Assembly (NCBI GenBank): GCA_020080175.1
Contig: JAGHQL010000006.1
Location: 124,001 to 188,000, forward strand
Length of the DNA: 64,000 bases
Origin: Glutinoglossum americanum
Taxonomy: Eukaryota > Ascomycota > Geoglossomycetes > Geoglossales > Geoglossaceae
Direction of reading: 5' to 3'
Both the position numbers and the translations under genes were made by a program. Shown piece after piece: positions 22,589 through 32,675 of the stretch. Every line of letters starts with the position of its first letter. Positions within the stretch are counted from its first letter, which is position 1. Below the pieces are notes generated by a model. The model was not told the origin of the DNA, did not search any database, and saw nothing but the letters and a program-made list of their open reading frames with translations.

Positions 22589-23774
22589 TGTGATGACCGG
22601 TGATGCGAATTGGCTGGGAGGGCGTGGGAGGCCAGAAGAATAAGACGGTAGTGAGCTACCCTAACCCCTTCAGTCACAACCCCCGAAGGTCTCCACCGAA
22701 ACGGCGAGAGAAAAGTATTGTGGTACGCCGCTGAAACTCGAGGCAGCACGACAACACACCGTCTTGCTAGTATGCCCCCACTAGCAATGCGCATAGCCCA
22801 TCTATGCGGGAATCGGTCTAGAAAGTCAGAGAGCTAAGGCTTTCGGCAAGGTGGACCGACGTTTGGCCAAGTTGAATTCAACGCCTCCAAGGGTGAATAC
22901 GATCAGACCCTGGCAGCCGACAGCCTATCAAATCGAGCGAAGTTGAGACGCTGTTGGCATGGCTTCTCCAAGCCGCTGGTCGTACGACCGGCGGAGCGGT
23001 TGAATGGGTGAGGAGCCCAAAGCCGCGTAAGCGAGTGAGGCTGATGGTCGGAAAGTCGACGCGCGATTTTCGCGCACCAAGTTATTCCACTCGAAAATGG
23101 ACCAATAGATCTGCGATGTGGTTTTTGGCGTGCGGTTCGACCTCGTATCCAGCGAATTTGCTGGGGCATGACATTTCACAGACCCCGGCAAGTCCTCCGT
23201 GTCTTGCGTCGCCGCAGCACTGCAGCCACATCTGAAAACGGGCAAGCGAGGCGCAGCATGAAGCATGAAGCATGAAGCGGCACGTCCAAAAGACCTAAAC
23301 ACGTGATTAAATTTTTAACGCAGCAGGGGTACGGAGCGGAAAGATACCAAGCAAATACCCAATTTATTGGTTATCATTTTTGCGCTTAGTTATGGAGAGT
23401 ATGGGCCCCTAGATAACTTATGCCATAAAGATTCAGCAACCAGCGGCCTGCACGTGACAATACTATTACAGCTCCCTTCAGGACGGCTGATGGAGCACAG
23501 AGACCTTTAAGCCTCACCCTTAAAAGCCATCCTACCAAGGAGATAAAATACTACACAACAGAATAGACATACCAAAATAGGCCAACTCTGTCCTAGCACG
23601 TGATCTACCCCTCCCTAAGAAGCAACCGTTGCAGATCAATAGATGGATGATGTTATAAGCCGATATCCACATACCGGCACTCCCTTTGACCTATATGTGT
23701 TCAAGTTGCAGATCGGCAGTCCGGTGTTACCAAGACTGCGCTGGCCTCTTGAATCACCCCGGACCAGCCCCGAC
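22589..23774. other. Divergent promoter region, ABC-A / NACHT-ankyrin
   Basis: Non-coding space between two divergent genes. It contains three CACGTGA boxes near the NACHT side and a triple GCATGAAG repeat at about 23,255-23,280. A frame at 23,643-23,774 is in phase with the NACHT first exon and could extend it, but the first likely start is 23,775. Confidence 0.5.
23300..23603 (+). promoter_or_regulatory. Three CACGTGA E-box-like sites
   Basis: Identical heptamers at 23,300-23,306, 23,451-23,457 and 23,597-23,603, all in the same orientation and 172-475 bp before the proposed NACHT-ankyrin start. CACGTG is the core bound by fungal bHLH factors such as Cbf1. That these sites act here is inference. 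Confidence 0.35.
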
Positions 23775-26700
23775 ATGAGTGAACGTAAAAGGCGACATAG
23801 CGGGGGCGAGCGCAGCGGAGAAACGCCAGCGAAACTTTTAGTTACGCAACAGGGGAGAAGTGAGTTCAAAAGTGCCAACAGTGCCAGCGGAGGAGCAATC
23901 TTCCAGGGAAACGTTTCTGCACCAGGCGGCTCGGTCCAGATCAGTATGTCAATCCGCCTCTCGGAGCCTGCGGGTGTTGCTGATGCTGCCCACATCGGAA
24001 GCGCAAAACATTGTACAAGACGAGTCACGTAGGTAGAGCCTATGTATTACCTATTCCATGCCTTACATCGAGATCAACTGAGACACCGCACAGTTGCAAC
24101 CGATGCAAGAGACCGCGAGTGTCTGCATGCTCTATTCGTTACAAACCCCCTTGACGACAAGGCCAATATCGAGACTACAAGGGACAAACTGCTAGATGGC
24201 TCGTGTTCTTGGTTACCTAAAGACCCCTTGTTCATACAGTGGCTGGATAGAGTTGAATCACGGCTCCTTTGGATACACGGCGATCCAGGCAAGGGCAAGA
24301 CCATGCTTACGATATCGTTAATAGAATACTTCAAACGATACTCTAGCCCTAACACAATCCTCGCATATTTTTTCTGTGATGGTAAAGATGACAGACGCAA
24401 CACTGCGGCCGGTATTCTGAGAGGACTCATGTACCAAGTCTTGTGCCAACGGCCCTCCCTCTTAAGCTACCTCCGACAAGAATACGACAGGCAGAGAGAC
24501 CAGCTATTTTCACCCCCAAATGCCCTGTATGCATTGTGGCGGATCTTGCAAAACATGTTGCAGCACCCTACGGACGACGCCCTGTATCTTATGGTCGATG
24601 CGCTCGACGAATGTGAGGTAGAATCCCGTATGGCCTTGCTCAAGCTTATGGAACCTTACATCAATGGCACGGCCGATGGCAAACATTCAACTCCGAACAC
24701 AAATGTCAAATGGCTCTTTACGAGCCGAAATGAACGCCTAATAGACGAATCCTTGACCGGCGCCTTGGATATCAGCCTCGAGGCGAACTCTCCTCATGTC
24801 ACTAACGATGTTAAGAAATTCATCGCGGAAAAACTCCAGCAGCTGACCTTTAATAAAGGCTATGACTGCGAACTTCAGGAGTCTATCCGATCTGAGCTTC
24901 AGCAGAAAGCCGGGGACACCTTTCTTTGGGCCAGTCTAGCGTGCTCGGAACTTGAGAAAGCTGAATCTATCTGGGCGGAGGAAGTGCTCGCCACGTTACC
25001 TCCCGGCCTAGATTCGTTATACAGACGGATATTAGAACAGATCCTCAACAATAAACACCAGGGATCACAACAGATTGTGAAAGATATCTTGTGCTCCGTA
25101 ATAGCTACATTTCGACCGCTCACCCTTCAGGAGCTGGCCGTGATGGCAGACCTACCAATGAAACACCGAAACCACCCGGAATACCTATTAGAATATGTAA
25201 GCCAGTGCGGGTCTTTTTTGACGATCCGCCACGAGACGGTCAATTTTGTGCACCAGTCAGCCAAGGATTACCTCTTATCGGACGAGGCGTCTCTACACTT
25301 CTCACCGGATTTGGCTAAGGAGAATATGGCTCTAGCGGGCCGGTGCGTACGCTACATTTGTGGCGGAGTTTTCAACGCTAGAGCTATCCAGCTGGCTTCC
25401 GAATGCGATGAGGAAATAGTAGTCGCTACCAGCGAAGGTGAAGGGCCAAACCGGGACATCGGAGAGACGAACCCTGACCAAGGCCCTTATCTTGAATACC
25501 CAATAAATTTTTGGTTGGATCACGCGAAACTCGCGTCAACGGAAATAGTAGATGTCTTCAATGGAGAGCCTGAGTTCTTCCAGCTGAAGTCTGGACTAAG
25601 GGACGCTTGGTTTCACTTATACTGGGGTAGCCTACGGAGCTGGCGGAGGACACCTAAGAGGTTTACGCCATTGCACCTCGCAGCTTATTCGGGGTTTCTA
25701 CCGCTGGCCATCAAGGTGCTGGAGAGTAATAAAACACAAGCTGATGCTAAAGATGACTACGGTAGAACACCCCTTTCATGGGCGGCGGAGAATGGGCACG
25801 ATGTTTTAGTACAGTATCTACTCGGTACGGGCCGAGTAGATGTTGATGCTGAGGATTGGTATGGTTGGACACCGCTGTGGTGGGCAGTGATGAATGGACA
25901 AGGGGCCGTGGTGCAACAGCTGGCCACAACGGGTGGAGCCAACGTCGATGCCGTAGACGAGTTTAAGCGAACCCCGCTGGTGTGGGCGCTTGAGAATGGG
26001 CAAGAAAATGTGATCAAACACCTGGTGGCAAGGGGCCAAACCTATACCTATGCCACTGATGGGCATGGCCAAACGGTCCTATCGTGGGCTGCGAAAAATG
26101 GAAAAGAAGAAATCGTGCAGCTCCTCCTACCGTCGGCAGGGGCGAACATCAACGACAAGGACAAGGAAGGCCTCACGCCGTTAGGATGGGCAATCCAGAA
26201 TGGGCATAAGGCTGTGTTGCGGCAGCTAGTGGCAATGGCCGGAGCTAATGTCAATACCACAGATTCGCAAGGTCGGACGGTTCTAATATGGGCCGCGGTA
26301 AACGGAGATGAGGTCACGACCAAACTGCTCCTGGCGTCTGGGCAGGTAAATATCAATGCAACGGACTCCGAAGGCCGGACATCATTACTGTGGGCGGCCC
26401 GGAATGGGCACAAGGCCGTGGCACGGCAACTGGCCTCAATGAGTGGAATTGAGACCAATGCCACCGATGAGCAAGGTCGAACAGCTCTAATATGGGCCGC
26501 GGTAAACGGAGATGAGGTCACGACCAAACTGCTCCTAGCGTCTGGGCAGGTAAATATCAATGCAACGGACTCCGAAGGCCGGACATCATTACTGTGGGCG
26601 GCCCGGAATGGGCACAAGGCCGTGGCACGGCAACTGGCCTCAATGAGTGGAATTGAGACCAATGCCACCGATGAGCAAGGTCGAACAGCTCTAATATGGG

Positions 26701-27440
26701 CCGCGGTAAACGGAGACGATGTCACGGTCAAGCTGCTCCTAGCATCTGAGCGGGTAAACATCAATGCTATAGACCCCGAAGGCCGGACGTCACTATGGTG
26801 GGCAGTTTGGTGCGGGCATAATGCCGTGATGCAGCGGTTAGTCACAACGGGTAGGGCTAAACTAGGTGCCACGGACGGAGCCAGTGAAGTGGAGTTGTTA
26901 ATGGCGGCGATGAGAGGGCACGACATTATACAGTTCCTAGCGTCGGCACATGTGAACGTCAATACTAGGAACGCTATTGGTCTAACGCCACTACTATTAG
27001 CAGTTGAACACAAGCGCGAGGCCGCGGTGCTGCAGCTAGTCACAATGGACGAAACAGATGTGGATGCCACGGACATGGGCGGCCAAACGGCTCTGATGCG
27101 GGCTGCTAGAAGTGGAAATGAGGTCATAGTCCATCTTCTCCTAGCGTCAGGACGGTCTAATATCAATGCTCAAGACTCGTTTAACCGGAAGCCACTGTGG
27201 CATGCGATTAAAGGGTACTCTGATACGTGGGGACACCAGTCATTGGTCGGGCGATACGAGCAAATAGTCCGGCTTCTGCTTGAGAACGGGGCCGACCCTA
27301 GCGAGCGCGAGTTACTACAAGCAGCTCCAAATCCCCACAGCAACAGAGAGATATTCCAGCAGGTGCTGAAGCTTGCCGTGGGTGTTCACCGAAGGGTATT
27401 GCGATACCCCATGGAAGAGAGTGAGGGGGAAGGAGAATAG
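23775..27440 (+). CDS. NACHT-ankyrin NLR-like receptor
   Basis: Exon 1 (23,775-24,012) and exon 2 (24,094-27,440), joined through an 81-nt GT..AG intron, give about 1,194 residues. Residues 1-79 are a polar N-terminus with a Gly/Asn segment (GGAIFQGNVSAPGG). The linker has the usual CLHALFVTNPLDDKANIE before the NACHT ATPase: Walker A GDPGKGKT (about 142-149), Walker B LYLMVDALDE, then a sensor region with LFTSRNE. A winged-helix-like region follows (PLTLQELAVMADLP.. FVHQSAKDYLL), then about fourteen ankyrin repeats from residue 600 to near the end. Such proteins are fungal NLRs, implicated in non-self recognition and cell death. The in-frame TAG at 24,030 lies inside the proposed intron. If the intron is wrong, translation would start at 24,042 and give 1,132 residues. 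Two ankyrin units are almost identical in DNA. Confidence 0.88.
26271..26678 (+). repeat. 204-bp near-identical tandem duplication in ankyrin array
   Basis: Two back-to-back 204-bp units (26,271-26,474 and 26,475-26,678), each coding two ankyrin repeats. I count four base differences, all near the start of the unit. A third, clearly diverged unit follows. The flanking repeats are much less similar, so this is a recent duplication or gene-conversion event. Confidence 0.9.
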
Positions 27441-28582
27441 GAAGAAGGAAAGCAGGTTTAGCCATGAGTTCACCTCCATGCAACGACCTATACACGCATG
27501 CCAGGTAGAAGTTTTTCGACCTACACGCCCTTATTCCATATTCAAGCATCCCCCTCGCCCGAGCCGCTCCACCCACTATAAACACGCCAGCGGAAGTGCT
27601 CAGCAGAGTCGCGAAGTACACGCTCCACCAATGGGAAGCCCACTTCGCGAATAGGATCGGCAACTTTGCGGGTAGGCCGAGCTGCAAAATGCACACGAAC
27701 GCCGCCAAAGGCTGCATACGAGACTGCCCGGTGAAGTCTTTAGCCACCCTACCAGAACTACAATTCGTAAATAAATTAACAACGAACGGCCATGCCGAGG
27801 CGCAAGTCGGTTCATTGAATAACTGGTATTGAACACGAAACTTTCGGTTATTCAATATTACTAGGGTCTCCCGATATGGGGTGCAACTCGCTTTTGCATA
27901 GAATCTATACTCCCGAGGGAGTCGGCCACCGCTAAAGGTTCCTACTTCTTATGGATAGCGGTACTTGTTTCTACAGCTGTTTAGATATGACGCTACTTTT
28001 CACCAATCCTCTTCTCTGTTACGGCCTATACGTTTTAAATTGTATTGAAGTCTGGAGGCTGTGTAAGCTATAGCGTCGTCAAGCACTTGGTACGGTACTC
28101 TACTTCAGTCATAACTAACTGATTTTATTTAGCTTGACCATCATGAACGTGACTTACTAACACGAAGAGAGCTTTTCACTATATGATTACAAAATTATTA
28201 TTCAGGGTAAACTGTTGCTTGACAGCTGGGAATTACTTTTAGTTTTTCTTAATTGAATTTCGCAATAGTATTCTAACACTTATGGCCTAGTGCTATACAC
28301 TATCTATACCTCTATTACCTCCAATAAAAGCGGTTGCAAGTCCTATTTTTAGCTGTTCACTGCAGCTAAAACGTCTCGCGTGGTGATGTCTCCTTACCGG
28401 GCGCCTTATGATTAGTAAGTCACTTCCCCGTGACCCTCCAATCTAGAGATGTACTGGTGCGTAGCAATCACACTGGCAGCTCTCTTCCAACAAACCCTGT
28501 TCACCCTAGGAATATACTATTTCCGCTTGCCGACCTTCGTGAATGGGGAAGCTGTCCACTAATCTTAGGAAGGAACTCCATC
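27441..28582. other. Intergenic, no gene seen
   Basis: AT-rich from about 27,840 onward. No domain-bearing frame found. Confidence 0.5.
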
Positions 28583-28729
28583 ATGAGTCTTAATGGCCTT
28601 TCTGTCGAGACATTGTTGGCGATCCTCGGACGCTTAACTTTCAAAGAGGTGTGCATTCAGGGGTTTCAAGTTATTATCTTTGTGTACGAGACTGGGACTC
28701 TCTATGCATCAGACCAAAGCGCGAAGTAA
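28583..28729 (+). pseudogene. F-box fragment
   Basis: From an ATG the frame reads MSLNGLSVETLLAILGRLTFKE, which fits the first two helices of a fungal F-box (L-x-x-L-x-x-E-x-L-x-x-I). The following 27 codons do not look like an F-box protein and no continuation is found downstream. It may be a truncated F-box gene or its first exon with the rest lost. Weak call based on one short motif. Confidence 0.3.
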
Positions 28730-29108
28730 TTGTAGAATGCTTCCTTCATGGCAGTTCCATGGAGGACGAGAGTACTTTCTGGAGTAATAGTCTGTAGGAT
28801 CGTCGATGCAGGAACGAAAGGGAGTAGAAGACCTGAACGGACAACTCGTAAGGTTTACGTTGCGGCCTACAGCTAGGGCAGGCTTTTCAGATGCGGTGTC
28901 GTAGAGCCGAGTATGCGGCATACCTAGCGGTAGCATGTATGAAAGGCAGAACGCCCAGCACTGAAGGGGTTCCCAGGAGAGCCAAACATCCAATGGCGCT
29001 GCCGTGCTACAACATATTCACTGTGCTACTTTGCATCCCAGCCGAAACACAATTGCGAAGCGACGTGACGGAAATTTCGCGAAAGTATATGAATTCTACA
29101 ATCCAGCA
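28730..29108. other. Intergenic, no gene seen
   Basis: Short gap between the F-box fragment and the 3' end of the cysteine-rich gene. No signal noticed. Confidence 0.5.
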
Positions 29109-29882
29109 TCAACAGGTAGCCCTACATCCTCGACACATCGCATGCTGACAGGCGCAGACTCCTGTGCCCCAGATAGGGCCAGCTGAGCATCCGCAACAGT
29201 ACCAACCTCCCACCCTACATCCTTGGCACCTTACGTGACGACAAGCGCAGATTCCTGAGCCCCATATTGGGCCAACTGAGCACCCGCAACAGTACCAACC
29301 TCCCCCCCTACATCTTTGACACCTTACGTGACGACAAACGCAGATTCCTGAGCCCCATATTGGGCCAACCGAGCAATTGCAACAATACCAATATCCTCCA
29401 CCCTCAGAGCCCACCATATACAAACTCAGCCGTGAGTTTCCGGTCGTCAGCGCCTCGAGCGGGCGCCAGGTTCCGATCCCCATTGGCGGCGCCTCAGGTA
29501 GAGGTCGGAGCCTGCCTCTATCTTGTGTCCCTCCCAATGTTATAGCCTCTGGGTAGTCCCGTCCCCAGATCGCATTCTCTGGAGCCAAGGAGAGGCTCCC
29601 TCCGATCATATTCTCCGAAGCCAAGGGGTAATTCCACCCACCGATCGCATGCCCCGGAGCCAAGGGATAGCCCCTTCCACTAATCACATTCTCCGAAGCC
29701 AAGGGGGAGTTCCAGCCCCTGATCGCATTCCCTGAATTTGGGGAGTAGCTCCCGCCCCTAATTAAATTCCCCGAATTCAAGGGGTAGCTCCCACCTCCGA
29801 TTATATTCCCTGGGGCCAACGAATGGCGCCCTCCCGTGATCTCACTCTCTGAAGTCGAGGGGTAGCCGGTTAGCCGGTTCAT
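29109..29882 (-). CDS. Two-part repeat protein with CxxC zinc-ribbon-like units
   Basis: A 257-residue intron-free frame made of two repeat systems. Residues about 10-115 hold eight or nine copies of a 12-14-residue unit of the type YPLASENxIGG (also SYPLNSGNLIRGG and SLAPENAIWG). After a linker, residues about 165-257 hold three copies of a roughly 31-residue cysteine-rich unit: WYCCGCSVGPIWGSGIC, then ACRHVRCQGCR. Each unit has about seven cysteines and one His, in a C-C-x-C...C-x-C-x-H-x-x-C-x-x-C order that could bind zinc. Short fungal proteins with a WxCCxC...CxxCxH..CxxC pattern exist, but the triplication and the N-terminal array are unfamiliar. No signal peptide is visible, so a nuclear or cytosolic site is likelier than secretion. 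Function unknown. Confidence 0.6.
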   Translation of the reverse strand: MNRLTGYPSTSESEITGGRHSLAPGNIIGGGSYPLNSGNLIRGGSYSPNSGNAIRGWNSPLASENVISGRGYPLAPGHAIGGWNYPLASENMIGGSLSLAPENAIWGRDYPEAITLGGTQDRGRLRPLPEAPPMGIGTWRPLEALTTGNSRLSLYMVGSEGGGYWYCCNCSVGPIWGSGICVCRHVRCQRCRGGGWYCCGCSVGPIWGSGICACRHVRCQGCRVGGWYCCGCSAGPIWGTGVCACQHAMCRGCRATC

Positions 29883-30704
29883 TTGGGAGCTACCTGACAG
29901 GGCCGGAGATCAAGTTTGTTTCTTATTTCGGTCAGGGAGAATTTGCAGCCGGATCGGAGGTCTCTCACCCACTTGAGATCCTGGACCTTTCGAAAATTGA
30001 GTTACTAGTGATTCACTCGTTCTAAGATGCCTTAAATCCGGGTCCAAGAAGTTACCAAGGGTTAGCGACCACAGGACCCCGCTCTTATAGAACCGCGCAC
30101 ACACGCGTTAGCTCAGCCTCATGTATAGTAATAAAAAGTGAGGCGAACAGAGTTGCGGTTTGTGATTGGTTGGGGAGGCGAAACATGGCAGCTTCATTTT
30201 CCTCACGGGTAGGTAAAGCGGGGGACAAAAGTCGTGGGATTTCACAATCATGAACTTCGCAAGCATGAAGAATACAGCAACGAAATGAAGTTTACTAGTG
30301 TAGCCACCAGTCACATTAAGATGGAATCTAGTGGAGATGTTTTAAAGATACCTTAGATTAAATACAAAAATTATGAGAAAAATTTATAAGTCTAATAACG
30401 AGTTCGAAGACCCTTTCCCTTCCGCCCCTCGACCGTCCTAGCTGGCATAGAATCAATATATTTATTTCACTCTTTAGGACCTAGCCGGTCCTATTTCTCT
30501 TGAATAGTTTCTTTGAGTTCTGTCATCATCCTAAGCTGCTACCTTCTGTATCTAATTATTTTTTTAAGACCCTCTACACATTCTCAATCAGGTTGAAATC
30601 TAACGGTGATAGCAGCTATGAGAGTAACAAATTCTATGCTCTGGCTTCCAACAACAAAGTGTACCCTTGCCTCCGGCCCAAAAGAGGTATACTTTTTATT
30701 GTTT
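29883..30704. other. Intergenic, AT-rich in part
   Basis: Promoter side of the cysteine-rich gene and 3' side of the DUF6594 gene. AT-rich around 30,340-30,560. No gene recognised. Confidence 0.5.
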
Positions 30705-31858
30705 CTAGTTTCTCCTAGATCCCATTTGCATAAATACCATAAGAACTGCCGAGTACCTGCTAGTCCACCCCTATCAGTATGTAGGATATCGCTTGCAAAA
30801 GGCTTATCTAGACCAGTACAAGAGAACTTACGCAGCAGTGGCGGCTAAACTTTCGAATGGTCTCGCCACGGTTACAGACGAGATCAAGGACAGGAACAAT
30901 ATAATGAAGCCCGTAATGATAGCGAGCTGGTACAATTGCTGCTGGACATACATAAGCCACCAGAGAGGAGCAATCAGCATGACCAGTCCGACCAAAGTGA
31001 CAACAACAGTCACAAAAACTTCCATCCGCGTGTCGCTGTGATAATGCGTCGTTTCGGGATCATAGAACTCCGGAGCGGGGGTCTACCAATCAGCCCACCA
31101 CACAACAAAAGGCTACCTACCCCGAGCCAACTAAATCAAAATCAAAAAAAAAAACCTAGCCCTACATACCGGCTTCACGCGAAACATACGACTCAGCCTA
31201 AACCCCCTCACCCCCTCCAACAACCGCCTCAACGGCGTCCTAACCTTAGGCACGATGGACACCAAATCATGCGCGCGGCCGATATACCCCGTCTCCTCGT
31301 CGGATATCGCGCCACGATACCGCCAGAGGAGCCAGTTCTCGACGTTCGTGATCTCGTGGGGCTGCGCGGGCGGGCGGGATCGGAGGAACGAGTACGATGC
31401 TACGAAGTCGTCTGGACGCGGCGGATCCGAGGGGGTCAAGTCAGCGCTTCGCGAAACATATGCGCGGCGGCGCCGGTGGGTGAAAGCGCACTGTATTCTT
31501 TTAGTTTCCGGTGGCTCTCGTGGAGGATCTCGGAGCGGCGGGGTATGGGTTCGTGCCGGAAAGAGCCGTTGTTCAGGTGCGGTCCGTCGATTCTCCGGGC
31601 GTCGTCGTCTAGAGACTGGAGTTCATCCTCTAGTTTGGCGATGTCGTCTTGCCATTTCAGTATCACCCTGGTGTTCAGGGCGCCGAATCGACGGATGACG
31701 AAGAAGTCGTTGTCGGAGGCTGCCCACTGGGAGAAGGCTTGGTAGCCGAGGTACTTCCACGGTTTCTTTTCGACTTCTTCCTGTGATATTTTTGTCGGGC
31801 GGTGTGCCGCGTTCGGGAGGCTCTGTTGCGGCGGGAGTGTGGCTAGTTCTGTAGCCAT
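30705..31858 (-). CDS. DUF6594 membrane protein
   Basis: Four exons (31858-31492, 31411-31170, 31082-30832, 30756-30705) with introns of 75-87 nt give 303 residues. The N-terminal half reads GYQAFSQWAASDNDFFVIRRF, then LNTRVILKWQDDIAKLEDEL and NGSFRHEPIPRR. The middle has EYNDFVASYSFLRSRP, then AISDEETGYI and DLVSIVPKVRTPLRRLLE. The C-terminal third holds three hydrophobic helices: FVTVVVTLVGLVMLIAPLWW, LYQLAIITGFIILFLSL and ATAAYSAVLMVFMQ. This is the layout of the fungal DUF6594 family: a coiled-coil-like soluble part, then three closely spaced membrane helices. The splice sites recover each conserved block exactly, which supports the model. Molecular function is unknown; DUF6594 genes are often many-copy in filamentous ascomycetes. 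Confidence 0.88.
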
Positions 31859-32675
31859 CGAGTCTTATGGCGACCTAAGGTATTGTTGGGCCCACTAGGT
31901 GGTTGGAATAGAATGGCTCTTTTCGCTTCTAACGTGATGGAATAGCTCTGACTGAACGGACGGAACGAGGCTCCCTGAAGCCAGGATTTTGTAGAGGTGG
32001 GGCGGGGTTCACTTACACAGGTCATGAGGCTGATCTTTTGCGAGCGGGGCTCGGCCACCCTGTTCTCACCCACCAATCCCTCAACTGCCATCTTCAAAGT
32101 GAAGGCTATTGGCGCTTTCACTGACGGCTCAAGGCTTGGGTCTCGCCCCTTAGAGATACTTCCACCACTCGTATCTACGCATCTCGTAAAGCCTCATTAG
32201 CTAGCACTTGCGGCCCTCATCGTGCTATATTGAACGCCCGCGACCTGTTGCGAGCCATCACACCTGGCGACGCTGCTTGACCTTTTAGGTACCACATCGG
32301 TACGGTGTGCCTATTGTGGCCACAACATTTGGTTGAGCGAAAACACCGATACCCTAACTAGAACCCCAAGCGCATCGCGAATGAAAGTGGCCTACCTTTG
32401 TGAAAATCACCAGGGGATTCTGATTAGCTACTCAAGGTACGTACTTCGAACACGGATTACCCATAAGTTATGATCTAGCCTCCCTCTTAAGGCATCGAGG
32501 TGATGGGCTTCCCAAGCACACCCCAATTAATCCCCTCACCCCAACTTATCTAGATCCTAAACCCTCACATAAACTCTCTTCGCCAGACCCTACAAAATTA
32601 CCCCAGAACACGAAACCATCCACCACAAAACCCCCACCGATACCTCCACAAGCACAACCACCCAACCACCTCCCC
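31859..32675. other. Intergenic
   Basis: Promoter side of the DUF6594 gene (to about 32,150) and 3' flank of the GH55 gene. No separate gene seen. Confidence 0.5.

Noticed and set aside
26048-27166. 372-codon minus-strand frame in the ankyrin region
   Set aside because: Antisense shadow of the ankyrin repeats; no motif of its own.
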